Part shown: positions 46,461-57,945 of the stretch, piece by piece
Position numbering within the stretch: the stretch's first letter is position 1
How the letters are laid out: each line of letters starts with the position of its first letter
From: Cheiracanthium punctorium
Taxonomy: Eukaryota > Arthropoda > Arachnida > Araneae > Cheiracanthiidae
Direction: 5' to 3'
Length of the DNA: 64,000 bases
Assembly (NCBI GenBank): GCA_038373885.1
Contig: JAWZYV010012249.1
Span: 62,001-126,000, forward strand
Notes under the pieces: model-generated
Told to the model about the DNA's origin: nothing
Seen by the model: the letters and a program-made list of their open reading frames with translations, nothing else
Databases searched by the model: none
Position numbers and translations under genes: made by a program

Positions 46461-47584
46461 GGTCCGGTATGGTAGAATATGTGTATATAGACACTATTAC
46501 AGCTCACTGCGTACCATGTGATATAACGTACCACTCAAAGAACTATTCAAGACTAACTTGAGTTCTATGTTGATTGCATTTTAATATTTTTTCAATAAAA
46601 TATTATATAGTATACAATAACAAATTTTCGTATATAATCTGAGTTGCGTGTTTTTCGGGAAAAGAACTAACTAGTTATTGAAGAAACTGAAATTGAAAAT
46701 TTGTATGCCACTCCAATTCCTATCTCAGTGTTTCCATGATAAAAAATTAGGAACGGCACTGACATTTTTTGAAATTTTCGCTTTGATGAGAGCGTTCTTT
46801 TACACGCGAAAAATCTGCTAAATCTAGGTAATGCGATTACATTTTTTTAACGATGTATTCAGATATAAAGAATCTAATCAAGTTCAAAGTTGACTCCCGG
46901 ACACAGAGCTTACGACAGCACTTATTTAATTGCTCGCTTTTTGATTGCTCGGGCATCCTGGTTGATTTATAACAATTGGGCTCTTCTTTTTCTCTACGAC
47001 AATAATTGCCAGGTCCATCATCTCTGCCTATTGCACTGTTCGATTAAGATTCACCGTGCCGCGGACATGACATGATCATCAAGGTTAATTTCAATGTACA
47101 TTTATCACATCCTTGTGTCAGTTGAACAGCATCGTTTTGAGTCCATTGCACAGTCCATACCTGTATCTCATTCAGTACGTGGGTACCTTAGAAAATGTAT
47201 ACAGTATACTTTTTTATCCGGCCTTTGGTTAATCCGACACTTTCAATAATCCGGCACTCCTGCAATGCAAACACATCTCATAATGTCTGTCCGATCACCA
47301 CGCATGTGAACAAGCATGCCCGCTCTTGCGCTTCCCTCCCTGTTTCGTCAATGTTTTCTAGCTTACCTAATGTATTTTGTAGTGTATTTATTTAGCGTAC
47401 TACAATATCAATCAAGCGAAAGAACATGACTTTAAGTTTATGTCAAAAAGAAAAGATCTTAATAATTCGGAACTTTCTGATAAACCGGCGGTTGTCTGGT
47501 TCCATATATGAAGGATGTATTGTAACTGGCTTACGTAAATCATTCAGTTAAAAAGTCGCGAAACGACTAATAAAGCAGAAAGTT
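46461..47584. other. Intergenic DNA with a possible Tigger-like remnant
   Basis: At 47195-47510, phrases such as TTTTATCCGGCCTTTGGTTA, AATCCGGCACTCC and ATAAACCGGCGGTTGTC resemble pogo/Tigger-like MITEs with TCCGGC-rich ends. Borders are unclear. No gene is seen. Confidence 0.35.
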
Positions 47585-47990
47585 ACTTTGTTACTACATA
47601 AACTGCAAAATACCAGGGCTGCTGACTAAGCATGCTTTCCTGTTACAGGGGCGTAAAGTTGTAATTATTAGTATGATAATGAGTGCTTAGTCTTATATTT
47701 TTATTCAGATTTTTAATTAGTATTTTGGTAGTTAGAATTCTTAGCCGTGTTATAAAGAATTCATACCGGGAGTCAAATATGGATAAATATATTAAGCTGC
47801 GCGGCCAATTTAAAAGAATTAAAGAGCAGTGTTTTAAGGGTCTTCGAAAGAGAATGCATAATTAAGTAACAGAAGCGTTTTGGCAAATTACTAATTGCTT
47901 CGGGGTTATGTAGTTATGCATGCTTAAGTCATCCTAGGAAAGTGGATTGAAACAGCTATGATTTTAATGAGAAAATCAGCTACACGTGCG
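47585..47990 (+). repeat. Diverged repeat pair, copy 1
   Basis: It shares ordered blocks with 49360-49785: CTGCAAAATACCAG, a GGGGCGTAAA/AGGCGTGAAT step, ATTCTTAGCCGTGTTATA, ATGGATAAATATATTAAG and TACTAATTGCTTCGGGGTTA. The second copy contains extra sequence (about 49445-49530). The short frame at 47683-47865 falls inside. Origin unknown. Confidence 0.6.
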
Positions 47991-48017
47991 CGTGTGCAGT
48001 TTTAATGTATACACTGT

Positions 48018-48041
48018 AAAAAAAAAAAAAAAAAAAAAAAA
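48018..48041. repeat. Poly(A) run, 24 bases
   Basis: It follows TATACACTGT, which resembles the end of small ACACTG-type MITEs such as 8148-8394. Confidence 0.9.
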
Positions 48042-48201
48042 GTCGGTCGATAACTAAAAAATCTCTAAGAATCAAGGCTTCCATAAATTTTCTTAGTTTC
48101 ATTACTAAAAGACAAGTACATCAACAGAAGTGTATTTGACTGTACTTGACTTTCTGCAGTAATAATAAAATTAAGAAAATGCGTTAATGCGTTAAAACAC
48201 G

Positions 48202-48719
48202 TTAACCCTTTAACGCGCAGTGTTCCCGCTCTGGGAACACCAAACTTTGACGTTCTGACTGTTGTCAGTCACAAAGAATAGATTTGATTTCTATAAAAAT
48301 AGTTGCGGGTGACATAGCTCCAGGAGATTCCTTTGCTTTTTAGCACGTCATTTTCCGTCAAAAAATTGTCGAGATTATTTTTAACAGCACTGACATCTGC
48401 TGAAAAATGGAAGAATGCGAGAACATCTGGATAAACTGCCCAATGCTGAAAAAAGGGCAGTCGTTGCCGTCGCTCGACTTAACTACCAGCAAGATGGCGG
48501 ACGATCGAAACGTTCATCGCGTGCCACAGATCTAGAGACCCTTTTTTGACGACAGCTGGCTGTGCCGGCATAGTCAGCTGTCGTCAAAAAAGGGTCTCTA
48601 GATCTGTGGCACGCGATGAACGTTTCGATCGTCCGCCATCTTGCTGGTAGTTAAGTCGAGCGACGGCAACGACTGCCCTTTTTCCAGCATTGGGAAACGG
48701 TTGCGCCTCAAAGGGTTAA
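48202..48719. mobile_element. piggyBac-like foldback MITE, copy 2 (long hairpin form)
   Basis: TTAACCCTTTAACGCGCAG opens at 48202 and TGCGCCTCAAAGGGTTAA closes at 48719, so TTAA flanks both ends. Relative to copies 1 and 3 it is inverted. It contains an inverted repeat of 117-bp arms (48442-48558 and 48575-48691), 116 of 117 positions matching, around a 16-bp loop. The arms hold GCAAGATGGCGGACGATCG and CACAGATCTAGAGACCC. It encodes no protein. The ends and TTAA sites fit the piggyBac superfamily. Confidence 0.88.
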
Positions 48720-48819
48720 GAGATATGACAATTATCGTAAAGAAAATTTACGAATAACTCACTTTTCCAGAAAACACGTTTAAAGAATTTAATACTGTAC
48801 AAAATATTACACTTCTGGT

Positions 48820-48991
48820 CAGGGGCGTAGCCAAGGGGGGGGGGTTAGGGGGTCACAACCCCCCCCCATGAGGAATTTTTTGCCATACAAAATGTATATT
48901 CTTCACTACATTATCACACACACGTCTACATATATATGAGTTGTAGTAGTCGTAACCCCCCTCCCATGAAAAATTTCTGGCTACGCCCCTG
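48820..48991. mobile_element. hAT MITE with CAGGGGCGTAGCCA ends
   Basis: CAGGGGCGTAGCCA (48820-48833) and TGGCTACGCCCCTG (48978-48991) are exact inverted repeats. The flanks CTTCTGGT (48812-48819) and CTTCTGGC (48992-48999) match at 7 of 8 bases, as expected for the 8-bp duplication of the hAT superfamily. The interior is rich in G and C runs and has no frame of note. Total length is 172 bp. Confidence 0.88.
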
Positions 48992-49359
48992 CTTCTGGCT
49001 CATTATTTCTTGTATAACTTCTTCTAGTGGTCTTCTAGTAACTTATTTCTAGTGATCATAGAAATAAAAGTACAACAATTTTGAAATCCTAATCATTTGA
49101 CCTATATAATAAGTAAATAAGAAAAATCGAAAATTTTGACAAAACAAGGATTTTTTGGGTTAGTTTCATTCCTTAATAAAGCTCTATACAGTTAATTTTA
49201 CACTTGATCTTTATAAAGACAAAATTTTAATTCAAATTATCTAGCCAAATAGAAATTGTGCACGGTACATGAATAAATCTCACTCAATACATAAGCTTGT
49301 TGAAAGTTGAGGCATCTCTTTTAAAAATTCACGAATAATTAATTATACAGAAATGGGGA

Positions 49360-49785
49360 TTTGTTACCATACAATCTGCAAAATACCAGACCTGTTGACT
49401 AGACACGCTTATACCATTACATAGAGGCGTGAATTTTGCTTAATTAGTATGCTAATTAGCACGTTTTCGCCAGACGGCGCCTTGTGTTCTTGTACTTGCG
49501 TTCTTTTATTCAAATTCGAGAAAATCTTTACAGGGTCCCGGAATTCTTATCCGTGTCGTAGAGGATTTGATATCTAGCGTCAGCCATGGTTAAATACATT
49601 AAGGTGTTTGGTGAATGTAAAGAATCAGAGCATAGTTATTTAGCGGCGCGCCTAAGTGAATATGTAATCAAGTGACTGAAGTGCCGTGATCATACTACTA
49701 ATTGTTCGGGATTATGCAATTATGCAGACTTGAGCCCTATCGTTGAGAAAGGGGATCGAAGCTCCTATGGTTTTAACCCGGATAG
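49360..49785 (+). repeat. Diverged repeat pair, copy 2
   Basis: This is the partner of 47585-47990, about 1.8 kb away in the same orientation. Shared blocks include CTGCAAAATACCAGACC, ATTCTTATCCGTGTCGTA, ATGGTTAAATACATTAAGG and ACTAATTGTTCGGGATTATG. Confidence 0.6.
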
Positions 49786-50289
49786 TTATTTACGACGAGG
49801 ATAGTTATTTATGAATTCTTTTCTGCTGATTGATATTATTTTGCAAATCGTGTTCTCCTCTGTCGTTAGCTGTTAATTGGCTAGTGTATATTTCTTTGGC
49901 AATATTAAGAAGGCAAGGGACCTTGAATCTGATTTTTTTAATCTTCAGTTTTGAATCCTCGATGTAATGTAAGGATAAATAGATACATTTTTAAATGCTT
50001 TTATCAAATTTAAAACTCAAAAACAATTATTTTTTGGACGAAAAAGACACTTTTTGATGAAAAATAAACTCTAAAACAACAAATTTTCAAAATGCTCCAG
50101 GTGCATACTACTTCAAAATTAATATTTAAAAAACTGAATTTTTCTAAACAAGTTAAAATTGAGTATAAAAGTATAACAACGTTAAATTGCACATAAATTT
50201 AGTTGAAAAAAAAATATTTCATGATGAAATACTATACTTCATAATTTTACCTTGTTCGTTCATTTAACATGTTTCAATTTTGCCCAATT

Positions 50290-50470
50290 TATTATTATTG
50301 CAGAAAAACAAGCGAAACTATATTCTTAACATTCATGAGAAATTTGAAAGAAATACTACCAAAAATGATGCGCATAGAGCATTTCAAAATTACACATCAG
50401 TTGAAAAAGTCGAAACTCAGAAAAATGATGTTAAAGAAAGGATCATCGTTTTGGGGAGGATTATATATTT
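50290..50470 (+). other. Unidentified open stretch after a TTATTGCAG acceptor-like site
   Basis: ATTATTATTGCAG (about 50291-50303) resembles a splice acceptor. The frame after it reads NKRNYILNIHEKFERNTTKN and YTSVEKVETQKNDVKERI, which vaguely resembles the start of some arthropod transposon proteins. A second overlapping frame is also open. Assignment is weak. Confidence 0.2.
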
Positions 50471-50520
50471 TTTTTTCCAATTTTGGTGAATTTTCACCTT
50501 TTTCAGCTTCCATTGCTCCC

Positions 50521-51013
50521 TTAACCCTTTAAGGCGCAACCCTTTTCCAATGCTGAAAAAAGGGCAGCCGTTGCCATCGCTCGACTTAACTACCAGCAAG
50601 ATGGCTAGATCGAAACGTTCGCAAACGGATCGAAACGTTCATCACATGCCACAGATCTAGAGACCCTTTCTTTGACAGCTGGCTGTGCAGCGGCACAGCC
50701 AGCTGTCGTCAAAAAAGGGTCTCTGATCTGTGGCACGCGATGAACGTCCGATCGACTGCCCTTTTTTAGCATTGGGCAATCCATCCAGCTGTTCTCGCAT
50801 TCTTCCATTTTTCAGCAGATGTCAGTGCTGTTAAAAATAATCGTGTCCATTTTTTTACAGGAAATGACGTGCTAAAAAGTAAAAGATTCTCGTGGAGCTG
50901 TGTCACCCGTGACTATCTTTATAGAAATCAAATCTATTTTTCGTGACTGGCAACAGTCAAAACGTTACAGTTTGGTGTTCCCCGAGAGGGAACACTGCGC
51001 GTTAAAGAGTTAA
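50521..51013. mobile_element. piggyBac-like foldback MITE, copy 3
   Basis: TTAACCCTTTAAGGCGCAAC opens and ACTGCGCGTTAAAGAGTTAA closes, with TTAA on both sides. The palindrome is less perfect than in copy 2: the left arm has a duplicated GATCGAAACGTTC segment and the right arm has deletions. The centre is a separate perfect hairpin, GACAGCTGGCTGTGC (50674-50688) against 50693-50707 with a 4-bp loop. The non-hairpin half matches copy 1 closely (GAAATGACGTGCTAAAAAGT in both). Confidence 0.88.
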
Positions 51014-52598
51014 AGAAATTTTAAAATAACCTGTGAATGAACTAATTATTCCTCCTAGATATAGGTAAATTGATTATTAATCTGAAGTTAACATGAAAGG
51101 TTTCAGGACAAGCATGTATTTTTAATCGTTTTGAAATAACCGGTTTAAATAACTCGTCGAAGTCACACAGCCAGAAAACAACTTCGGGAAAGGCTCAAAA
51201 GATCAAAAAGGTTTGATTACACAACAAGGCGTGATTATTAACATCCACCTAATACAAATTCAAGTTTCGGGAGGGGCCAGGGTCCCTTGGCTTCCCCCTT
51301 AGCTATGTCCCTGCCTCCGTTATATCGTTACAGTGCCTAGGTTGTTCAGCAAATTCTTCTACATACTGTTTTTTGAACCTTTGTTGCAAAACAGTATTTC
51401 TTCAAAGTATTGCATCAGTGTTTTTGTGAAGACCTATTAAAATTACTTACTCTAGGATGCATTTAAGTTCAGTTTATTTTTTCAATTGAAATCTAATACT
51501 TACCTAATATGTAAAAGACACTAAAAATATTTGGTACGTAATGCTAGCTCAATATTACAACCCAAAGCAAGCTCAATGTATGGTGAAAAAAAAAATTCAG
51601 CAGTGAATTACCTTTGGAAATATTTCTAAAAATTTTCCGATATAGGATAAATATTGATTTGAATTTAAAGTATTTTAATTTATTCATAGAATGTCAACAA
51701 TTATAAAGTACAATTACAGAAAATATGGACAAAACAATGTTTAACTTTAAAGTATAAAAATCATCATGATGTATTCGTATATTTAAAATAAGAACCAAAC
51801 AAGGCTATAACGATTTTAAACTCTGAAAAGTGTGTAAAATTTTGTCCATGCAGCAATAAAATGTTAGAGCTTTGTTGAAAAAACACATATGGTTGAGCCA
51901 GTAAGGGAATTTAAATGCTTGTGATTCATGCACAAAAAATGTCACAGTTTCCATTAGGTATTTGAAAAGTTTTTTTTTTTTTTTTTTTTTTTTTTTAATG
52001 ACTATTGCCTAGAAAAATCCGTGCATTTAAAAAAAATTACCAAAGTCGTGCACTTCTCAAATTGAGAATTACACGAAAAAAGTATTTTTTGCTTGAAAAA
52101 TCATAATAAGTCTTTACTTTGTTAAGAGCCATTAAATTTGAAATAGAAGAAGGAGAAAAGAAACACAAATGAAATGAAAATGAACATTTCAGTGTTTATA
52201 GATGTTATTTGACAAGTATTAAGTAACTTAACTGTCGATAACATTTAAATAAAGACTGCTTCGATTAACTAATAAATACATGTCCACAACAAATAGCAGG
52301 TTATTATGGTGTACACGTATTAGTTTATTTTATTCCATGTTAAAAGGTTTTGTCAATGTTCTCAATATTTATCAATTTATCAAAACAAAAGCAACAAAAA
52401 TTTTGAATGCCATTCAATACAAAAAAGACATGTTTTATATTGTCTAAGAATGGGCCTTTTACAAGAGTAGATTAATTTTCCAAAAAATTAGCCAGTTTAT
52501 GTCCTTTTACGTACTTGTGACCTTTAATATTACCTAAGTCATTGACAGGTGAAAATTATTAAAAACTCTGCCTGAATCTCTCGAGTATTAATTCTTAT
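51014..52598. other. AT-rich intergenic DNA
   Basis: A 27-T run lies at 51970-51996. Near 51262-51314 the segment GGCTTCCCCCTTAGCTATGT, ending CCCTG, resembles the right end of a CAGGGACATAGCTAAG-type hAT MITE whose left end was not found. No gene is recognised. Confidence 0.4.
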
Positions 52599-52754
52599 CA
52601 GGCCCGTAACTAGAGGGGAGGCGGGGGCCAAACGGGGCATAGGTTCTGACAACGAAGTTGAGGGGGCCACCGAAATCAGTTGTGCTTTCGAAGACGGGGG
52701 CGCCAAAATTAAGGTTCGCCCCGGGTGAAGCATACTCTAGTTGCGGCGCTGCCT
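52599..52754 (+). mobile_element. CCGCAACTAGAG-ended MITE, copy 3
   Basis: It begins CAGGCCCGTAACTAGAGGGG and ends CTAGTTGCGGCGCTGCCT. The interior AAATCAGTTGTGCTTTCG and TTAAGGTTCGCCCCGGGTGA parallel 36937-37105. It is the most complete of the three copies. No frame of note. Confidence 0.7.
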
Positions 52755-53526
52755 ATTGTTTACCCTTGTTCTGTGTAGTTAATATATAGTTTCCATCCTT
52801 GTATATATAGATAACTGGATATACCGGAGGCCATTCAGGAGAGTACTAATTATTTGTCCGGATGCAGTTCTGTCTGCTTACCGAACGGGCTATTGTGTCA
52901 CATTCAAATTAGCTGTGAGCGATTTTATATAGCGTTTGTTTCTGTTAAATTAAATTAGTAAATACATTTTCTTAACGTATTAAAATTTAAAATAAATTTT
53001 AGAAAATGAATTCGTAAATTACAAGATAACTTTAATTTTCAAACGATACATTGATTTAGATCATAGATTGGTTAATCAAAACAATTAAAAATGTTTTAGT
53101 TAATTCAATTCTCTCCTTTTCTACTAAATCTGATTCTATTTTCTTTCCATCTTCAAAGTATCAAGATTTTCCTTTCTTTTACTTACTTTTTTATGTTTGC
53201 TTTACTAACTCTAAATGGTTGGTAGTTGTTTAAATGCCGATAAAAGGGGGATTTTTTTGCAACTTAATCCGTACAGTTGTTATTTCTCTCAAGTGTGATT
53301 TATAAAATTATATATTTAATTCCGCATCTACTAAACATGTAAATTTTCAAAAAAATGTGTCCAGTTATTTTCGAAACAATTCGTAAAACTCTTGAAAATT
53401 TTTTTAACCTCTGCATTTTCTTGAAAATGCTACGCATTTCCGTTAATTAATTCGATTTGTTTTCCACAACATACTTGAAATTATGTTATTCTTCACGTAA
53501 ATATAAACTTCTATTTATACTTAATA
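52755..53526. other. AT-rich intergenic DNA
   Basis: No gene or repeat was recognised. Confidence 0.45.
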
Positions 53527-54416
53527 CAGTGGTCGCCGCTTATTCCGGTCACACCGGGGCGGATTGAGATCGACCGAAATAATCGAAATCCGAAATGAAC
53601 GGAGGAAAAATAAATAAATAAAAGTGAGAAAGTTTAAGAAAAAAAATCTCAAAATATGTGAACTCTATTTTTCAAAAGTTTAACGTATGCACGTATTTAT
53701 TTAAGAAGGAAGAAAAACAAGTGAAAAATTCATATGTACATTTTATTTAAAAGAAAGAAAAGTTACAACTTCTAGGGGGTGAGGGGTGTCCGAAATTAAA
53801 GGCTGTTTTAGGGGCATAGTTTCGTGTAGCGCAAATTGAATTTCACTTAATTTTGAAAAGAGGTGATCTCACTTACGTTGTTCTCAAATGCTCTACCGTG
53901 AATACGCGTTAGAATCCCTTAGAGATAAAAGCCCTCCTACAAAGGAACCCTCATCCTTGGCAGATCGCCCTAGCGTTGACATAATCACACACAAAGAAAC
54001 AAATGCGCTACGTAAAAAGGCTATAGCGTTAAGAAAATCTACCCTTGTGACACGTACCCGGTTCGGGTTCACAACATCGTCGTCATCATCAGGTGTCTCA
54101 TTGGTTCCGAATGTCGGATTGACCCTTATTTTTATTAACATTCTGTTAAGCATATTAACAATTGTTTTGAATAAATTACTGTAACACTTCCACATAAATA
54201 TGAGTCAACTTTGACTGGCTTCTTTGCCCTAAAAACTAATTACGCCGAAATTTTTTCTGACATCCAAAGATTATTTGGCCGGATAAAGAGGCAGAAACTA
54301 CCGAGGTAACCGGCGGAAAGCCAGTGCAGTTTGGCCATTTTGTTCTGTTCCTACCAATTTTAGCGGAATAAGTGGCTCCCGGATAGACCGCCGACCGAAA
54401 TAAGGGGCGACCACTT
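53527..54416. mobile_element. Pogo/Tigger-like element with CAGTGGTCGCC ends
   Basis: The left end CAGTGGTCGCCGCTTATTCC matches the reverse complement of the right end (AAGTGGTCGCCCCTTATTTC, to 54416), with TA on both sides (53525-53526 and 54417-54418). No transposase is encoded. A SINE (53886-54045) sits inside, so the element is older than that insertion. A second left end of the same family is at 54621. Confidence 0.75.
53886..54045 (+). mobile_element. tRNA-derived SINE, family 1, copy G (5'-truncated, nested)
   Basis: The body ACCGTGAATACGCGTTAGAATC and CCTTGGCAGATCGCCCTAGC matches the reverse of 22334-22530. The promoter head is absent. It lies within the pogo-like element at 53527-54416. 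The 98- and 100-codon open frames on both strands here are incidental. Confidence 0.6.
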
Positions 54417-54417
54417 T

Positions 54418-54450
<33 letters not shown>

Positions 54451-54530
54451 GTTATATATTGAGTATATATATATAATATATATATAGTTGTGTATATAAT
54501 TGTGTAAATATATATATATATAATTGTGAT
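54418..54530. repeat. TA/CATA microsatellite
   Basis: Tracts of TACATA and (TA)n interrupted by GTTATATATTGAG and GTTGTG occupy the stretch between the two pogo-like ends. Confidence 0.85.
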
Positions 54531-54620
54531 TTCTAATTCTAGCTTCTAGCTGTTATATTTTTAATGCGAGGTATGTCTAATTTACAGTATATATTGTGTT
54601 TTACTTATTAGTTATATATA

Positions 54621-54650
54621 CAGTGGTTGCCGCTTATTCCGGTCACATCA
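54621..54650 (+). mobile_element. Second left end of the CAGTGGTCGCC-type element
   Basis: CAGTGGTTGCCGCTTATTCC repeats the left terminus of 53527-54416, preceded by TA. No right end was found downstream, so it is either a solo end or a truncated copy. Confidence 0.6.
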
Positions 54651-57123
54651 TGTGTTTTTGTATAAAAATGATATTTTGTAGGTCTCCATCGTGTGGTATA
54701 TCTTCCAGAACAATCTCCAATACGAAGTCCTAGTGTTCGATTACACGTGTAGAAAAAATAATTAGTTTGGCGTCTTCCGCCCTTTTTTGTTTGTTTACAC
54801 CTGAAACCAAATTAGAATGAAAGCTGTTTATACAGCTGACGCTAGCAGACGTTGATATTATTCATGAAATCCGCCTATTCGAAGTTGCTACACCAGTGTT
54901 CATTCCCAATTACCTTGGAAAAGCAGGATTCAGCTGCATGCTTCAGGAAAAGTGCCCCCATGCACTGCGTATCAACTCTGAAATATTAATAAAATTCACT
55001 TCATTCTATTACTTTTAAATCATAATTTTTTCTGTGGTTATATATAAGCCAACCACCCCCAAAATAATTTTATTTTGAATTTAAAAATGAATCATGCAGT
55101 GAAGGGTTAAGTATCTTTCTGTTTTCCCATCCAATAGTCCCCGCCCTCTCATACAGCAAATCACAAGATTATCACTGGATAGCAGACATTTTTTTTCACA
55201 GTTTACTAAAAACTGTTTACTTTTTTCATGCATGTATAATAATTAAATGCTATGCTTTTAAAAAGTTTAGTGTAAATAAATCATCACAAATGGAATACTT
55301 TATGTAGAACTACTAGAATCGTAACTCTGAAATGTCGTCTTTCATGCTTCCAGCATCCTGCTTCGCTAACGTACTTGTCAAATTAAATCACTGCATCTTT
55401 TCACTTTTAAATATACTGTTTGAACGTAAATGAAAGATTACATACGTGTTCTGCAAATAAACTGCTTGAAAAAAAGACATTAAGTCAACACGAAATACAA
55501 TATCCGCAATTATTAAGCTTTTCCGCAACCCAAAATTCATCTAAAGATTTCCAAAACGACATCTAATACCCGCAAAACCTTAGCATTTTTGCTTACAGCT
55601 AAATGACTTTGCCGTGTAATTGCTCACGAAAATATGCTTGTCAAATATTCAAAATTGCGTCTTATCGTTCTCTTTTGTGTTCAACTCACAGAATACAAAA
55701 CGTAGCTTTATTCAAATTTTAATCTCGCCTGGCACCATTCCAGTGCCGATTCTCTGAAGGTTATGGAGATTAAATAGGTCGAAGAAATAAAATGTCCTAC
55801 TTATAGAGAAAGATACGCCAAACAACTTTCTCAATTACTTAAATATTTTTTTTTTCAACTTTTGTTGGAGAGAATTTTTCTCCTTTTCTTAAGTAAATCT
55901 CTGGATAAAGATATACACGTCAAATGCTGTTTCCGGCTTATTATTATTATTCTCTCACGATAAAACTCGAGACAAAACTGGGAAAGATTTAATTGTATTC
56001 CTTAGGTGAGAGTGTGGAAATATTCTGTTAATTTTTATTGTTTTGGAAGCAACAACATTACGATAAAAAGTTTTTACTTTATTTCTGTTTGTATTAAATA
56101 AAAAAAGAAAGTAAAAAAACGCGTTGCAGCTAGATTTAGAAAAGGGGAAAAATAGCGCTAATTGAAATAAGAGATGTAAAAACAAATGAACAAATTGTTT
56201 ACATAGAATAAAAAATTAAGGCTTCATCATTTGGAACCTTTACTATATAAACTCCTAATGTAAAGAACAGACGTAAAAAAGTTAATTGCCATTTTTGTGG
56301 CATACGAAACTTTAATTTCCTGAAATTATGTTCTTTTTTATTCAAGTACTTATTATTCATATTTTATGATGAAAATTAAGAAAATAAATTCTTTTGATTG
56401 TTTTCAAACACTTAAAGCACGTTATATTCAATTTTAATTGGGTACTATAAATTTTGTGTATAATTTTGTTGGTGGTGGTGTTGATAAAGTTAATAGCTTA
56501 AATGAATATGATTGGACGCATATTTATAAAAAGTATTTTTTTTAATGTTGTATATTTTTAGAATCATCCGATAGAAAAACAGTTTAGCAGAAATATTATT
56601 TTACATCAAATATACAAGGGAAAATCTATAAAAATCCGAATTTCTTTTCCAGGAATCTTTAATGAAAATTTAACATATTCTTATTTATTTTTAGACATAA
56701 TCCCGTTATAATTGCGTGAAGGGGGGTGGGTGAGAACAGCTTTTGAAAGGGGAGGGCGGATAAAGCATTATGGGTTGATGGGGAGGAAATCTTAGGGTGT
56801 TGAAGTATGACCAATGCTGAATTGCGTCTGCGTTGACGGGACTACAGGGTGGTAAGGGGAGCTTTTTAATAGTCAATTTTCACTTGAAGGGCATTGTTAT
56901 CGAGAAATTTATGGCCTTTAAATGACAAGTTGGGATCCACCGACAAAAGCTAATCCGTGAAACCAGAAAACCCTGCAACCCATAATGGAGAGAGCAACGA
57001 AGATTTCTTCCCCTGAGCGTCTACTACAATACATTAATTTAACCCTGGGGTCCCGAAAATCGCCTGCATGTCAGCATCAGCCTTTAATACCGTCTCTAAG
57101 ATAGAGATACTGTGTTGGTAGAG
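54651..57123. other. AT-rich intergenic DNA
   Basis: No gene or clear repeat was recognised. TTAACCCTGGGGTCCCG near 57039 resembles a TTAA-CCC transposon end without a partner. A G-rich patch lies at 56720-56760. Confidence 0.4.
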
Positions 57124-57138
57124 CAGCGTTTCCTAACC
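57124..57138 (+). mobile_element. hAT-like left terminus
   Basis: CAGCGTTTCCTAACC resembles the CAGNGTTTCCCAACC end of hAT-type elements. The following ACACCCGAGCACCCGGTG also fits. The right end was not located. Confidence 0.35.
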
Positions 57139-57794
57139 ATTTACACCCGAGCACCCGGTGAAAATAGGAATAACATTTAGCAGACGAATCCGCCAAAAAT
57201 ATAAAACAATATATAAACAGGTGTTTTAGTTATGGAATCAAACTTCCAACAAACACCGCCAAAAAATAACGAAGAAGCATAAACTTTGCGTGAGTTTTGC
57301 ATTTCTTATGCAACTTTTCCAGTTATTTTTGAATGGACCTTGTACGTACAAATTTCATATTGTAGAAAATAAATTCACAATTGAATTTATGTTGATCGAA
57401 AAGATTGCACAGCGGAATGAACTTCGAATCTTGCCGAGTTGAGGCTATATCAGCAAGAAGGAATATTTTTTTGTTTAACTTGTGCGTTTTCGTGTCGGAT
57501 ATAGACATAGTTTTAAAAGAACTTTATAACCTGTGGAACATTTAGCCAGACTTTCTTTGATTGTAAAGTTTTTGAAGTTTGTTTTATACTTCTGCTTAGC
57601 TCATGAGTGTTCGTGTGATCGTTGGTTAAGATTTTGGGTTCTCTAACCGCACTACCATTTGCGATGTTGCTTTGAAGTTCCCTTTCTGAAAACTATTATT
57701 TACTACAGTTACAACACATTCTAAGAGTTGAAAGTCTATATTTTCTATTAAAATAGAAAAAGCAAAACAGACAATTTGATTAATTCACAAAGGG

Positions 57795-57825
<31 letters not shown>

Positions 57826-57945
57826 AATGTCCAATAACTCTAAAATGGTCAGGACTTACCTTTTACGCCTTTATATCAGTTTAAAAACATATATCTTTTG
57901 TATTTTTTCTAAAATAGTTTTTTTTTCACATTTTTATTTTCGTAT

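Noticed and set aside
53888..54195. Overlapping 98- and 100-codon frames on both strands
   Set aside because: They lie over a SINE and pogo-like sequence. Both strands being open points to chance and not to coding.
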